Shown here piece after piece: positions 46,274 through 57,414 of a DNA stretch of 64,000 nucleotides. The position numbers and the translations under genes are program-made. Where the stretch lies: assembly GCF_003001955.1 (NCBI RefSeq), contig NZ_PVNH01000001.1, positions 186,001 to 250,000 on the forward strand, read 5' to 3'. The notes under the pieces were generated by a model. The model did no database searches and was not told the DNA's origin. It worked only from the letters and a program-made list of their open reading frames with translations. Positions within the stretch are counted from its first letter, which is position 1. Each line of letters opens with the position of its first letter. The DNA is from Prauserella shujinwangii (GTDB taxonomy: Bacteria > Actinomycetota > Actinomycetes > Mycobacteriales > Pseudonocardiaceae).

Positions 46274-48523
46274 ATGACGGAAGCAAGCGGTATCAGCGTG
46301 CACGAAACCGAGGCCGTGATCGACAACGGCCGGTTCGGCACCCGTACGGTCCGCTTCGAGACGGGCAGGCTGGCCAGGCAGGCCGCCGGTTCGGTCGTCG
46401 CCTACCTGGACGACGAGACCATGCTGCTGTCGGCCACCACGGCCTCCAAGCAGCCGAAGGAGCACTTCGACTTCTTCCCGCTCACCGTGGACGTCGAGGA
46501 GCGGATGTACGCCGCCGGGCGGATCCCCGGCGCGTTCTTCCGCCGGGAGGGCCGTCCCTCCACCGACGCCATCCTGACCTGCCGGCTCATCGACCGCCCG
46601 CTGCGCCCGTCGTTCGCCGACGGCCTGCGCAACGAGATCCAGGTGGTCATCACGGTGCAGAGCCTGCACCCCGAGGACCCGTACGACGTGCTGGCGATCA
46701 ACGCCGCGTCGGCGTCCACCCAGATCGGGGGGCTGCCGTTCTCCGGCCCGATCGGCGGCGTGCGCGTCGCGCTGGTCGAGGACCAGTGGGTGGCCTTCCC
46801 GACGTGGAGCCAGCTGGAGCGGGCCACGTTCAACATGGTGGTGGCCGGCCGCATCGTCGGCGACCGCCCGGAGGACGTCGCGATCATGATGGTCGAGGCC
46901 GAGGGCACCGAGAACACCCTCGACCTGATCGAGAACGGCGCGACCGCGCCCACCGAGAAGACGGTGGCCGAGGGCCTGGACGCGGCCAAGCCGTTCATCC
47001 GGGTGCTGTGCGAGGCGCAGCAGCGGCTCGCCGACGCGGCCGCCAAGCCGACCGGTGACTTCCCGCTGTTCCCGCCCTACGAGCAGGACGCCTACGACGC
47101 CGTCGCGGCGATCGCGACCGAGGACCTGACCCGGGCGCTGGCGATCGCGGGCAAGCAGGACCGGGACAACGCCACCGACGAGGTCAAGGCCGAGGTGCTG
47201 GCCAAGGTCGGCATCGGCGAGGGCGAGGCCTTCGAAGGCAGGGAGAAGGAGATCGGCGCCGCGTTCCGCGCGCTGACCAAGCAGCTCATCCGCCAGCGGA
47301 TCCTGCGGGACAAGGTCCGGATCGACGGCCGGGGGCTGACCGACATCCGCCAGCTCGCCGCCGAGGTCTCGGTGCTGCCGAGGGCACACGGCTCGGCGCT
47401 GTTCGAGCGGGGCGAGACCCAGATCCTGGGTGTGACCACGCTGAACATGCTGCGGATGGAGCAGCAGCTGGACACGCTGTCGCCGGAGCAGACCAAGCGC
47501 TACCTGCACCACTACAACTTCCCGCCGTTCTCCACCGGCGAGACCGGCCGCGTCGGCACGCCGAAGCGGCGGGAGATCGGGCACGGCATGCTCGCCGAGC
47601 GCGCGCTGGTGCCGGTGCTGCCGAAGCGCGACGAGTTCCCGTACGCCATCCGGCAGGTGTCGGAGGCGCTGGGCTCCAACGGCTCGACGTCGATGGGCTC
47701 GGTGTGCGCGTCCACGATGAGCCTGTTCAACGCGGGTGTGCCGCTCAAGGCGCCGGTCGCGGGCATCGCGATGGGCCTGGTGTCCGACCAGGTGGAGGGC
47801 GAGACGCGCTACGTCGCGCTGACCGACATCCTCGGCGCCGAGGACGCCTTCGGTGACATGGACTTCAAGGTCGCGGGCACGAAGGACTTCATCACCGCCC
47901 TGCAGCTGGACACCAAGCTGGACGGCATTCCCTCGGACGTGCTGGCCGGTGCGCTGAACCAGGCGCGGGACGCACGGCTGACCATCCTGGACGTGATGGC
48001 CGAGGCCATCACGGGCCCGGACGAGATGAGCCCGTACGCGCCGCGCGTCACCAGCGTGAAGATCCCGGTCGACAAGATCGGCGAGGTCATCGGCCCGAAG
48101 GGCAAGATGATCAACTCGATCACCGAGGAGACCGGCGCCGACATCTCCATCGAGGACGACGGCACGATCTACGTCGGCGCCGCCGACGGCCCGTCCGCCG
48201 AGGCCGCGATCGACAAGATCAACGCCATCGCCAACCCGCAGCTGCCCAAGGTCGGCGAGCGCTTCCTGGGCACGGTCGTGAAGACGGCCGCGTTCGGCGC
48301 GTTCGTCTCCCTGCTGCCGGGCAAGGACGGCCTGGTGCACATCTCGAAGCTGGGCAACGGCAAGCGCATCGGCAAGGTCGAGGACGTGGTGAACGTCGGC
48401 GACAAGCTCCGCGTGGAGATCGCCGACATCGACAGCCGCGGCAAGATCAGCCTCGTCGTCGTCAAGGACGAGGAGGAGAAGGCCGAGGAGGAGAAGGCCG
48501 AGGAGAACACCCCCGCCCAGTAA
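46274..48523 (+). CDS. pnp: polyribonucleotide nucleotidyltransferase (PNPase)
   Basis: A 749-residue PNPase/guanosine pentaphosphate synthetase, the 3'-5' phosphorolytic exonuclease of mRNA decay. Two RNase PH domains are separated by an alpha-helical domain: [20 protein letters not shown] and FRREGRPS in the first, [20 protein letters not shown] and [20 protein letters not shown] in the second. C-terminal KH ([20 protein letters not shown]) and S1 ([20 protein letters not shown]) domains follow, ending in an acidic tail. GAGGAG lies about 10 nt before ATG 46274; the 185-nt leader may hold an autoregulatory structure. Confidence 0.97.
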   Translation: MTEASGISVHETEAVIDNGRFGTRTVRFETGRLARQAAGSVVAYLDDETMLLSATTASKQPKEHFDFFPLTVDVEERMYAAGRIPGAFFRREGRPSTDAILTCRLIDRPLRPSFADGLRNEIQVVITVQSLHPEDPYDVLAINAASASTQIGGLPFSGPIGGVRVALVEDQWVAFPTWSQLERATFNMVVAGRIVGDRPEDVAIMMVEAEGTENTLDLIENGATAPTEKTVAEGLDAAKPFIRVLCEAQQRLADAAAKPTGDFPLFPPYEQDAYDAVAAIATEDLTRALAIAGKQDRDNATDEVKAEVLAKVGIGEGEAFEGREKEIGAAFRALTKQLIRQRILRDKVRIDGRGLTDIRQLAAEVSVLPRAHGSALFERGETQILGVTTLNMLRMEQQLDTLSPEQTKRYLHHYNFPPFSTGETGRVGTPKRREIGHGMLAERALVPVLPKRDEFPYAIRQVSEALGSNGSTSMGSVCASTMSLFNAGVPLKAPVAGIAMGLVSDQVEGETRYVALTDILGAEDAFGDMDFKVAGTKDFITALQLDTKLDGIPSDVLAGALNQARDARLTILDVMAEAITGPDEMSPYAPRVTSVKIPVDKIGEVIGPKGKMINSITEETGADISIEDDGTIYVGAADGPSAEAAIDKINAIANPQLPKVGERFLGTVVKTAAFGAFVSLLPGKDGLVHISKLGNGKRIGKVEDVVNVGDKLRVEIADIDSRGKISLVVVKDEEEKAEEEKAEENTPAQ

Positions 48524-48537
48524 GCAGGCAGGCAACC

Positions 48538-48590
48538 GTCACGAGTGGCCCGTTACTGACACTTTTCGTCGGTAACGGGCCACTCATGAC
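48538..48590 (+). terminator. long hairpin between pnp and the M16 protease gene
   Basis: Arms 48538-48556 and 48572-48590 pair with one mismatch in 19; the inner core GAGTGGCCCGTTAC is perfect, and four more bases (TGAC with GTCG, one wobble) can zip the loop down to ACTTTTC. It begins 15 nt after the pnp stop and ends 19 nt before the next start. Likely terminator or attenuator. Its GAGTGGC/GCCACTC core recalls the GTGAGTG element at 361-406. Confidence 0.8.
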
Positions 48591-48609
48591 ACGGGGGTGA
48601 CAAGGATCC

Positions 48610-51172
<2,563 letters not shown>

Positions 51173-51305
51173 GCCCGGGGGTGAGCCCTTCGCCGGGGAA
51201 CGGGACACGCGCGCCGCGCGACCGCCCCGGGTGACGGTGGCCCGGCTGGCCGCCCGCACCGGCGCGGCGGGGCGTCGCCTGCACCGTGGCGGCGAAGCCG
51301 CGGTC

Positions 51306-51311
51306 TATCGT
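51306..51311 (+). promoter_or_regulatory. -10 element TATCGT, leaderless promoter
   Basis: TATCGT ends 6 nt before ATG 51318. Confidence 0.5.
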
Positions 51312-51317
51312 CGGGAC

Positions 51318-51962
51318 ATGGTGCGGCAGCCCGCTCGTCTCCGGGCCCATCAGGTCGATCTGGCGGACTGGCGGTGGATGCTGGGAGCCCTGCGGACCCG
51401 GTTCGAGACCCGCTCGTTCGGAGCGGGTGCCGCGTTCGTCGCGGCCGTCGCCCAGCTCGCCGAGGTGGCCGGTCACCATCCCGACGTCGATCTGCGGGCG
51501 GGGCACGTTCAGCTCGTGGTGCGCGATCACGATGCCGGAGGGGTCACCGAACGGGAGGTCCGGCTGGCCGAGCGGATCAGCGCGCTCGCGTCCGGCCAGG
51601 GGCTCGTCGCACGCCCCGAGCGGGTGCAGGTGCTGGAGCTGGCCCTGGACACGCCGGTGCCGGACACGGTGCGGCCGTTCTGGGCGGCCGTGCTGGGTGG
51701 TGCCGAGACGGCTGGCGATGTCGTCGACCCGGCGGGCGAGCTGCCGCCGGTGTGGTTCCAGACGACCGACTCCACGGCGCCCGATCGGCAGCGCTTCCAC
51801 CTCGACGTCACGGTCCCGCCGGAAGCCGCGGACCGGCGGATCGCCGCGGCGATCGCCGCGGGTGGACGTGTCGTCGACGACAGCCGCGCCCCGGCCTTCG
51901 TCGTGCTGGCCGATCCGGACGGCAACCACGCCTGTCTCTGCACCGAGCTGGGCCGGGACTGA
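51318..51962 (+). CDS. pterin-4a-carbinolamine dehydratase fused to a glyoxalase-like (VOC) domain
   Basis: A 214-residue two-domain protein. Residues 15-95 match pterin carbinolamine dehydratase, with the conserved AEVAGHHPDVDLR active-site His pair and HDAGGVTEREVRLAERIS. Residues 105-214 form a glyoxalase/VOC-like domain (PFWAAVLGG, then WFQTTDSTAPDRQRFHLDVT and FVVLADPDGNHACLC). The dehydratase recycles tetrahydropterin cofactors; what the VOC half adds is unknown. No aromatic amino acid hydroxylase is adjacent. The start is supported by the leaderless -10 at 51306. Confidence 0.85.
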   Translation: MVRQPARLRAHQVDLADWRWMLGALRTRFETRSFGAGAAFVAAVAQLAEVAGHHPDVDLRAGHVQLVVRDHDAGGVTEREVRLAERISALASGQGLVARPERVQVLELALDTPVPDTVRPFWAAVLGGAETAGDVVDPAGELPPVWFQTTDSTAPDRQRFHLDVTVPPEAADRRIAAAIAAGGRVVDDSRAPAFVVLADPDGNHACLCTELGRD

Positions 51963-52068
51963 CATCCGGCCTGTCCACCGGGGCATCACCCGGTGAGCCA
52001 CGCCCGCGGGACGGTGCGCGGGTCCGGAGGTCCCCACTCAGCGAAGTCCGGCAGTCCCGGCTCCGGAT

Positions 52069-52101
52069 TTGAACTATGGTACAACTAGTACGATCGTTCA
52101 A
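52069..52101. promoter_or_regulatory. 33-bp imperfect palindrome, probable TetR operator of the efflux pair
   Basis: TTGAAC-tatg-GTAC (52069-52082) is mirrored by GTAC-gatc-GTTCAA (52088-52101) around AACTA; 12 of 14 positions match. It overlaps the likely promoter (TTGAAC as -35, TACGAT at 52089-52094 as -10, spacing short) and lies 17 nt before the MFS start. The TetR gene directly downstream of the MFS gene is the probable ligand. Confidence 0.65.
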
Positions 52102-52118
52102 TTCTATGGGGAGGCGCG

Positions 52119-53672
52119 ATGAGGGCGAGGCAGGGGGCACCCGCCGGCCGGCGTGCGTGGGGTGGGCTCGCCTTGCTGGCGTTGCCGACGATGCTGCTGG
52201 GGCTCGACGTGACGGCGCTCTATCTGGTCGTGCCGAGCCTGGCCGCGGATCTGGGGCCGACCGCGACGGAGACGCTGTGGATCATGGACGCCTACGGCTT
52301 CTTCATCGCGGGGTTCCTGATCACGATGGGGACCCTGGGCGACCGGGTCGGACGGCGCAGGCTGCTGATGATCGGGATGACCGCGTTCGGCGCTGTCTCG
52401 GTGCTCGCCGCGTTCGCCCCGGACGCCCGGTGGCTGATCGTGGCGCGGGCGCTGCTCGGGGTGGCCGGGGCGACGCTGATGCCGTCGACGCTGTCGCTGA
52501 TCAGCACCCTGTTCACCGACGTCCGGCAACGGGCGCTGGCGATCGGTGTGTGGGCCACGATGTTCGCTCTGGGAATGGCCGCGGGTCCGGTCGTGGGCGG
52601 TGTGCTGGTCTCCGCCTTCTGGTGGGGCGCGGTCTTCCTCGCCGCGGTGCCGGTCGCGGTGCTGGTGCTCGCCGGCGCGCCGGCGCTCCTTCCGGAGTTC
52701 CGCGCCCGTGCGGGCAGGCCCGACCTGCCGAGTGTGGCGCTGTCCCTGACGACGATGCTGCCGATCGTCTACGCGATCAAGCATGCGGCCGGCGACGGGT
52801 TCGACGCCGAGGCGGCGTTCGCCGTGCTCGCCGGGGCCGCCTCCGCGGTCGCCTTCGTCCGCCGCCAGCCGCGTCTCGGCGAGCCGCTGCTGGACATGAC
52901 GCTTTTCCGCAGCCGGGCGTTCTCCGCGGCCCTGGCCGTCCTGTTGGTGGGCCTCGTCGGTTTCGGCGGGGTGATGTTCCTGGTCACCCAGTACCTGCAG
53001 CTCGTCACGGACCTCGCGCCGGCAACGGCCGGGCTGTGGATGGGGCCGCCCGCGCTGGCCATGCTCATCGGCGCCGTCGGCGCGCCCCTCGTGGCGCGGC
53101 GCCGGTCGCCGGGCGTCGTCATGGCGGTCACGCTGGCGCTGTCGGTGTGCGGATACGCACTGCTCGCCCTGGCCGGGACCGACAGCACGGGGAGCGTGGT
53201 CGCCGGGTTCGCGTTCGCCTACCTCGGACTCGGGGTCATCGCCGCACTCGGCACCGACGTCGTCGTGGGCGCGGCGCCGGCGGAGAAGTCCGGATCGGCG
53301 GCCGCGCTCTCGGAGACCGTACAGGAGCTGGGCATCGCGGCAGGGGTCGCGGTCCTGGGCAGCCTCGCCACGGCCGTCTACCGGAGGACGGTGCAGACTC
53401 CCTCCGGGCTGTCCCCCTCGGCGGCCACGAGCTACGGCGACAGCCTCTCCGGCGCGGTGTCGGTGGCCGGGCGGCTGCCGGCCGGGGCGCTCGACCACGC
53501 ACGGGCGGCGTTCACCAGCGGACTCAACGTCGCCGCCGTCGCGGCGGGCGCCGCCATCGCGGCCGCGGCGTCGGCCTGCTTCCTGGCCCTGCGGCACCTC
53601 CCGCCCCTCGGCGAGACGGATCCGGAGGCGGAGCCGATATCCTCCGCACGCGGGAGCGACGACGACGGATGA
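52119..53672 (+). CDS. MFS drug transporter, DHA2 (EmrB/QacA) family
   Basis: A 517-residue, 14-helix exporter. Motif D1 LGLDVTALYLVVPSLAADLG, motif A LGDRVGRRRLLMIG, and the helix-5 motif C ATMFALGMAAGPVVGGVLV mark the DHA2 multidrug family. GGGGAGGC lies 4-5 nt before ATG 52119. Followed after 4 nt by a TetR gene, with a palindromic operator upstream, so this is a regulated efflux unit. The substrate is not predictable. The GC-rich codon use resembles its neighbours, though the promoter region is strikingly AT-rich. Confidence 0.93.
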   Translation: MRARQGAPAGRRAWGGLALLALPTMLLGLDVTALYLVVPSLAADLGPTATETLWIMDAYGFFIAGFLITMGTLGDRVGRRRLLMIGMTAFGAVSVLAAFAPDARWLIVARALLGVAGATLMPSTLSLISTLFTDVRQRALAIGVWATMFALGMAAGPVVGGVLVSAFWWGAVFLAAVPVAVLVLAGAPALLPEFRARAGRPDLPSVALSLTTMLPIVYAIKHAAGDGFDAEAAFAVLAGAASAVAFVRRQPRLGEPLLDMTLFRSRAFSAALAVLLVGLVGFGGVMFLVTQYLQLVTDLAPATAGLWMGPPALAMLIGAVGAPLVARRRSPGVVMAVTLALSVCGYALLALAGTDSTGSVVAGFAFAYLGLGVIAALGTDVVVGAAPAEKSGSAAALSETVQELGIAAGVAVLGSLATAVYRRTVQTPSGLSPSAATSYGDSLSGAVSVAGRLPAGALDHARAAFTSGLNVAAVAAGAAIAAAASACFLALRHLPPLGETDPEAEPISSARGSDDDG

Positions 53673-53676
53673 GGCG

Positions 53677-54246
53677 ATGACGGCCGACCAGGACAGAGCC
53701 GATGGGCGCACCCTGCGCGGTCAACGCCGCCGGGCCCAGATCATCGACGCGACGCTGAGGATCGTCTGCCGCGACGGCGCCACCGGGGTCACCCACCGGA
53801 CCGTGGCCAAGGAGGCGGGGATCACCACCAGCCTGACCCTCTACTACTTCGCCACGCTGGACGACCTGCTGCTCGCCGCCCTGACCAGCGTCACGGACGG
53901 GTACACCGACCGCATCCGCCGGCTCATCGACACCGACGACGACCCCGTCGGCGGGCTCGCCCGGCTCATCGCCGAATCCGCGGGACCGGGACGGGAGCGA
54001 GCACTCGCCGAACGGGAGCTGTCCACCCTGGCGGCGCGCCGGCCCGCGCTCCGTCCGGTCGCGCGCCGCTGGCGCGACCACGTCGCGGAGCTGGCCCGGA
54101 CGCGGACCGGCGACCCGGACGCGATCGAGACCTTCGTCGCCCTGTCCGACGGCCTGTGCACCGCGATCCTGCTCGACAACCGGGAGGCCGACCCGGACCA
54201 CATCCGCGCGGTCCTCGACAAGGCGCTGCGCGGGGGCGCCCACTAG
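53677..54246 (+). CDS. TetR-family repressor of the MFS exporter
   Basis: A 189-residue TetR regulator: RRRAQIIDATLRIVCRDGAT and the HTH THRTVAKEAGITTSLTLYYF. The C-terminal domain is helical with a variable ligand pocket. It lies 4 nt after the MFS gene and is probably co-transcribed, so drug binding would relieve repression of both. Its likely site is the palindrome at 52069-52101. Confidence 0.9.
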   Translation: MTADQDRADGRTLRGQRRRAQIIDATLRIVCRDGATGVTHRTVAKEAGITTSLTLYYFATLDDLLLAALTSVTDGYTDRIRRLIDTDDDPVGGLARLIAESAGPGRERALAERELSTLAARRPALRPVARRWRDHVAELARTRTGDPDAIETFVALSDGLCTAILLDNREADPDHIRAVLDKALRGGAH

Positions 54247-54285
54247 CCGGTTCGGGCCGGGCAGGGTCCGTCCCGGTACACGACG

Positions 54286-54807
54286 CTAGGGGTGGAACCA
54301 GCCCGCGAACACGGCGGGGGCCGCGGCGAGGACGCTGAACCGGAGGAACCGGCCGACCAGTCCCGCCGCCACGAACGTCGACATGCGCATCCGCACGAGC
54401 CCGGCCAGTACGGTGGTGGCCATGAACGGCGGCAGGCCCAGCACCGAGCTGACGCCGTAGGTGCTGGTCATCCAGTGCGGGTGCCGGTGGCAGCGTTCCC
54501 GCAGCGCCTCCACCCACCGGCGCAGCCGCTTGGTGCGCAGCCGCCAGGCGTCCCGGCGCGGTGAGGGGGGCCGCTCGCGGTGCAGCCGGTCGTGCAGGAA
54601 CCGCGGCAGGTGGATCGAACCGCGGGCGGCCAGGTAGTAGAGCAGCTTTCCGGCGATCTGCCCGACGGCGACGACGGCCGCGACCGCGGGCCAGGGAAGG
54701 TCGGGGTCGCTCGTGACCAGGCCGAGGACGAAGACCTCGACGCTGATCAGCGGGACGACCGCGGACCCGAACGCGACGCCGAGCGTCACGCACAGCCAAC
54801 CGAACAC
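54286..54807 (-). CDS. VTT/DedA-like membrane protein
   Basis: A 173-residue membrane protein: VTLGVAFGSAVVPLISVEVF and VAAVVAVGQIAGKLLYYLAA at the N-terminus, a basic cytoplasmic middle (HRERPPSPRRDAWRLRTKRL), then TYGVSSVLGLPPFMATTVLA and VGRFLRFSVLAAAPAVFAGW. The GQxxGKxxxYxxAR sequence and the FxGRxxRF sequence are typical of VTT (SNARE-associated/DedA) proteins, which scramble lipids or transport undecaprenyl phosphate. GGGAGG precedes GTG 54807. Confidence 0.78.
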   Translation of the reverse strand: MFGWLCVTLGVAFGSAVVPLISVEVFVLGLVTSDPDLPWPAVAAVVAVGQIAGKLLYYLAARGSIHLPRFLHDRLHRERPPSPRRDAWRLRTKRLRRWVEALRERCHRHPHWMTSTYGVSSVLGLPPFMATTVLAGLVRMRMSTFVAAGLVGRFLRFSVLAAAPAVFAGWFHP

Positions 54808-54982
54808 GCGGCCTCCCAGGCGAAGGTCGTTTCCACGCTAGCAGCCGAAGCTGAGCGCACGGTGAGAAAGAGCTCCCCAGAACCGGAACCGGGACCGTGG
54901 ACGCGCCGTGAGCACCCGGTCACCCGATGCGGCAACCTAGCGCAGCCGCCCCGGCCTCCGGCGGGCACCCCGCCCGGGCCGG

Positions 54983-55543
54983 TCACTCGGTGAGGCGCAG
55001 CTCCAGCGTGCCGGTCAGGCGCAGCTCGCGGACGGTTTTCTCGCCGGTGTCGAGGGTGCGGACCGTGCCGTCGGGGTTCCAGCCCGCGCCGCGGTAGAAG
55101 CTCAGCGTCGCCGGGTCGGACTGCGGCACCCAGGTGATGCCGCGTTCGGCGCCGCGTTCGCGGAGCCCGGCGGCGGCCCCGGCGAGCAGCCTGCCGCCGT
55201 GGCCGCGCCTGCCCCACCGGGGCTCCACGAGGACGGTGGCGATCAGCCCGGTCCGCCCGGCGTCGGCGGGCAGGCTGCCGTCGGCGGCCGCGACGTCCTC
55301 GTCGGGGGCGGGACCGGCCACGCAGAAGCCGACGGTGAATCGCCCCTCGGTGGCCACGTACACCGCGGTCTCCGGGTGCTCCACCGCGCCCGACCAGCGC
55401 CGCTCCAGATCGGCGTGGTCGAGTTCCGCGACGGTGCGGGAGCCGAGGACGTCGGCGTAGGCGGCGCGCCAGGTCTCCAGCTGGATCCGGGCGATCTCGG
55501 TGACGTCGGCGGGTGTGGCGGGGCGGACGTCGGCGGTGCTCAT
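54983..55543 (-). CDS. GNAT-family N-acetyltransferase
   Basis: A 186-residue acyltransferase. VRPATPADVTEIARIQLETW is the common N-terminal strand-helix, the acetyl-CoA loop is VEPRWGRRGHGGRLLAGAAA (R/QxxGxG/A), and the last motif is DPATLSFYRGAGW. The substrate is unknown; the overall form is like small-molecule GNATs. ATG 55543 follows a TATGTT -10 by 6 nt, giving a leaderless mRNA. Divergent from the YcaQ-like gene. Confidence 0.88.
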   Translation of the reverse strand: MSTADVRPATPADVTEIARIQLETWRAAYADVLGSRTVAELDHADLERRWSGAVEHPETAVYVATEGRFTVGFCVAGPAPDEDVAAADGSLPADAGRTGLIATVLVEPRWGRRGHGGRLLAGAAAGLRERGAERGITWVPQSDPATLSFYRGAGWNPDGTVRTLDTGEKTVRELRLTGTLELRLTE

Positions 55544-55549
55544 CCCCGC

Positions 55550-55555
55550 AACATA
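55550..55555 (-). promoter_or_regulatory. -10 element TATGTT, leaderless GNAT promoter
   Basis: Minus-strand TATGTT (55555-55550) ends 6 nt before ATG 55543. Confidence 0.55.
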
Positions 55556-55624
55556 GCGTCCCGGCTCGCCCGGTCCGCGCGTAACCGCCGAGTTTTCGTC
55601 GGTGGTTCGTGAGACGCTTCCGGC

Positions 55625-56836
55625 ATGAGAACGGTCAGCCTCGGGGTCGCGCGGCGAACGGCGCTCGCCGCGCAGGGATTCGCCGATCCGCGGCCGGACG
55701 GCCCGCCGACGCGACGGCACCTGCGCCGGGTGCTGTCGCGGGTGCAGCTGATCCAGCTCGACTCGGTCAACGTGGCGGTGCGTGCCCACTACGCGCCGCT
55801 GTTCGCGCGGCTCGGCGCGTACGACCCCGCGCTGGTCGACGACGCCGCCTGGGCGCACAGCGCCCGCAAACCGAGGCTGCTGGTGGAGTACTGGGCCCAC
55901 GAGGCGAGCCTCGTGCCGGTCGAGGACTGGCCGCTGCTGCACTCGGGCGCGAAACCGAGGGGGTGGTGGCGCGGGTACGAACGGATCGCCGACCGCGAGC
56001 CCGCACTGGTCGACGACGTGCTCGCGGTGGTCAAGGAGCTGGGCCCGATCGGGGCGGGCGCGATCGAGCGGGAGCTGACCGGGCCCGCGCGGCGCACCCC
56101 GGGCGCGTGGTGGGAGCGCTCGGAGGTGAAGAAGGTCTGCGAGTGGCTGTTCGGCATCGGGCAGCTGACCACCGGCACCCGGCGCGGGTTCGAGCGGTGC
56201 TACGACCTGCCGGAGCGGGTGCTGCCGCCGGAGGTGCTGGCGCGCCGCGTGGACGCGGCGGAGGGAGCCCGCGAGCTCGTGCGGCGGGCGGCGACGGCAC
56301 TGGGCATCGCGACCGAACCGGACCTGCGGGACTACTACCGGCTCGCTCCCGCGGCCAGCCAGCGGGCGGTGGCCGAGCTGGTCGAGGAGGGCACCCTGGA
56401 GCCGGTCCGGGTGCGCACGTGGCGGCACCAGGCCTACCGGCATGTCACGGCGCGCACGCCGAGGGCGGTCGCCGGGCGCGCGCTGCTGTGCCCGTTCGAC
56501 CCGCTGGTGTGGGAACGCGACCGCACCGAGCGGCTGTTCGGCTTCCGGTACCGCATCGAGATCTACGTGCCCGAGCACAAGCGCGTGCACGGCTACTACG
56601 TGTTCCCGTTCCTGCTGGACGGCGAGCTGGTCGCGCGGGCGGACCTCAAGGCCGACCGCGCGGCGGGCGTGCTGCGGGTGCCGGGCGCGTTCGCCGAGCC
56701 GGGCACCGACCACGCCCGCGTGGCCGCCGAGCTGGCGGCCGAGCTCACCACGATGGCGGAGTGGCTCGGACTCGGCGGGGTCGCGGTGGGGGAGCGGGGC
56801 GACCTGGCGCCCACGCTGCGCCGCTGTCTCCGGTAG
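55625..56836 (+). CDS. YcaQ/AlkX-type winged-helix DNA glycosylase
   Basis: A 403-residue HTH_42-family protein. E. coli YcaQ unhooks interstrand crosslinks and the Streptomyces homologue AlkZ removes azinomycin adducts. The catalytic QxQ/QxD region is VQLIQLDSVNVAVRAHYAPL. Further landmarks are LLVEYWAHEASLVP, KVCEWLFGIGQLTTGTRRGF, LLCPFDPLVWERDRTERLFG, and YRIEIYVPEHKRVHGYYVFP. The single-residue difference QLD versus QID is within the family's range. A GACGCT sequence 6 nt before the ATG may be a leaderless -10. Confidence 0.88.
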   Translation: MRTVSLGVARRTALAAQGFADPRPDGPPTRRHLRRVLSRVQLIQLDSVNVAVRAHYAPLFARLGAYDPALVDDAAWAHSARKPRLLVEYWAHEASLVPVEDWPLLHSGAKPRGWWRGYERIADREPALVDDVLAVVKELGPIGAGAIERELTGPARRTPGAWWERSEVKKVCEWLFGIGQLTTGTRRGFERCYDLPERVLPPEVLARRVDAAEGARELVRRAATALGIATEPDLRDYYRLAPAASQRAVAELVEEGTLEPVRVRTWRHQAYRHVTARTPRAVAGRALLCPFDPLVWERDRTERLFGFRYRIEIYVPEHKRVHGYYVFPFLLDGELVARADLKADRAAGVLRVPGAFAEPGTDHARVAAELAAELTTMAEWLGLGGVAVGERGDLAPTLRRCLR

Positions 56837-56868
56837 CCGGGGGCGGCGGAGACAGCGCGGGCGCGACG

Positions 56869-56898
56869 AGGGCCCGGCACCGTGCGGTGCCGGGCCCT
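56869..56898. terminator. 13-bp perfect hairpin between convergent ycaQ-like and cold-shock genes
   Basis: AGGGCCCGGCACC (56869-56881) pairs exactly with 56886-56898 around GTGC. It lies 12 nt past the cold-shock gene's stop and 32 nt past the ycaQ-like stop, so it can end both transcripts. Its core GCACCGTGCGGTGC recurs at 57141-57154 in the cold-shock leader. Confidence 0.8.
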
Positions 56899-56910
56899 GC
56901 GTGCCGTGGA

Positions 56911-57111
56911 TCAGACCGCGCGGACGGTCTTGGCCTGCGGGCCCTTGGGGCCCTGCGCGACCTCGAACTCGACGTGCTGGTTCTCCTCGAGGCTACGGAA
57001 GCCGTAGCCGTCGATCTCGGAGTAGTGCACGAAGACGTCCGGTCCGTCGGTGCGGGAGATGAAGCCGAAGCCCTTGTCCGCGTTGAACCACTTGACGGTT
57101 CCCTGAGTCAT
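56911..57111 (-). CDS. cold-shock protein (CspA family)
   Basis: A 66-residue single CSD protein: [20 protein letters not shown] carries RNP1 (KGFGFI), [10 protein letters not shown] holds RNP2 (VFVHY), and [20 protein letters not shown] closes the barrel. It binds single-stranded RNA/DNA and destabilises secondary structure. AAGGAGCGAT precedes ATG 57111. The leader is probably long (about 150 nt) and carries a hairpin identical in core to the terminator, which may take part in temperature or self control. Confidence 0.96.
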   Translation of the reverse strand: MTQGTVKWFNADKGFGFISRTDGPDVFVHYSEIDGYGFRSLEENQHVEFEVAQGPKGPQAKTVRAV

Positions 57112-57414
57112 ATCGCTCCTTCTGAGGAATTCTGGGGCCCGCACCGTGCGGTGCCCCCGGGCCGATTCGCAGCGCGGCCCATCCAGAACCCTGAAGCAAG
57201 CGAACGCAAGAACGACGACCACTCAGCACAACAGGCGGGGAGGCCGGTTCATTCCCCGGCACGGCGGGCAGTAGGGTACTGATGCCGAGAGTTTCTCGCA
57301 TACCGGTGTTCGGGCCGGTGTCGTTCTCGGCCAGCCCATCCGGCCGTCCCCGGCCGGGGACGGGAGTGCGGGCATGTCGTGGGAATCGCGCCGCCAGGCG
57401 GACGAGGGAACCGG
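57112..57414. other. gene-free region: cold-shock leader and divergent promoters
   Basis: No coding frame is supported in these 303 nt. Seen: the GCACCGTGCGGTGC palindrome at 57141-57154, flanked by GGCCC/GGGCC; a candidate minus-strand -10 TACCCT at 57273-57278 for the cold-shock gene; GAGAGTTTCTC at 57289-57299; and a perfect 20-bp palindrome at 57344-57363 (CCGTCCCCGG and its complement) upstream of the small gene at 57415. Confidence 0.6.

Noticed and set aside
57344-57363. 20-bp palindrome as a terminator
   Set aside because: It lies upstream of a start rather than downstream of a gene, with no T-tract; kept only as a note in the gene-free region.
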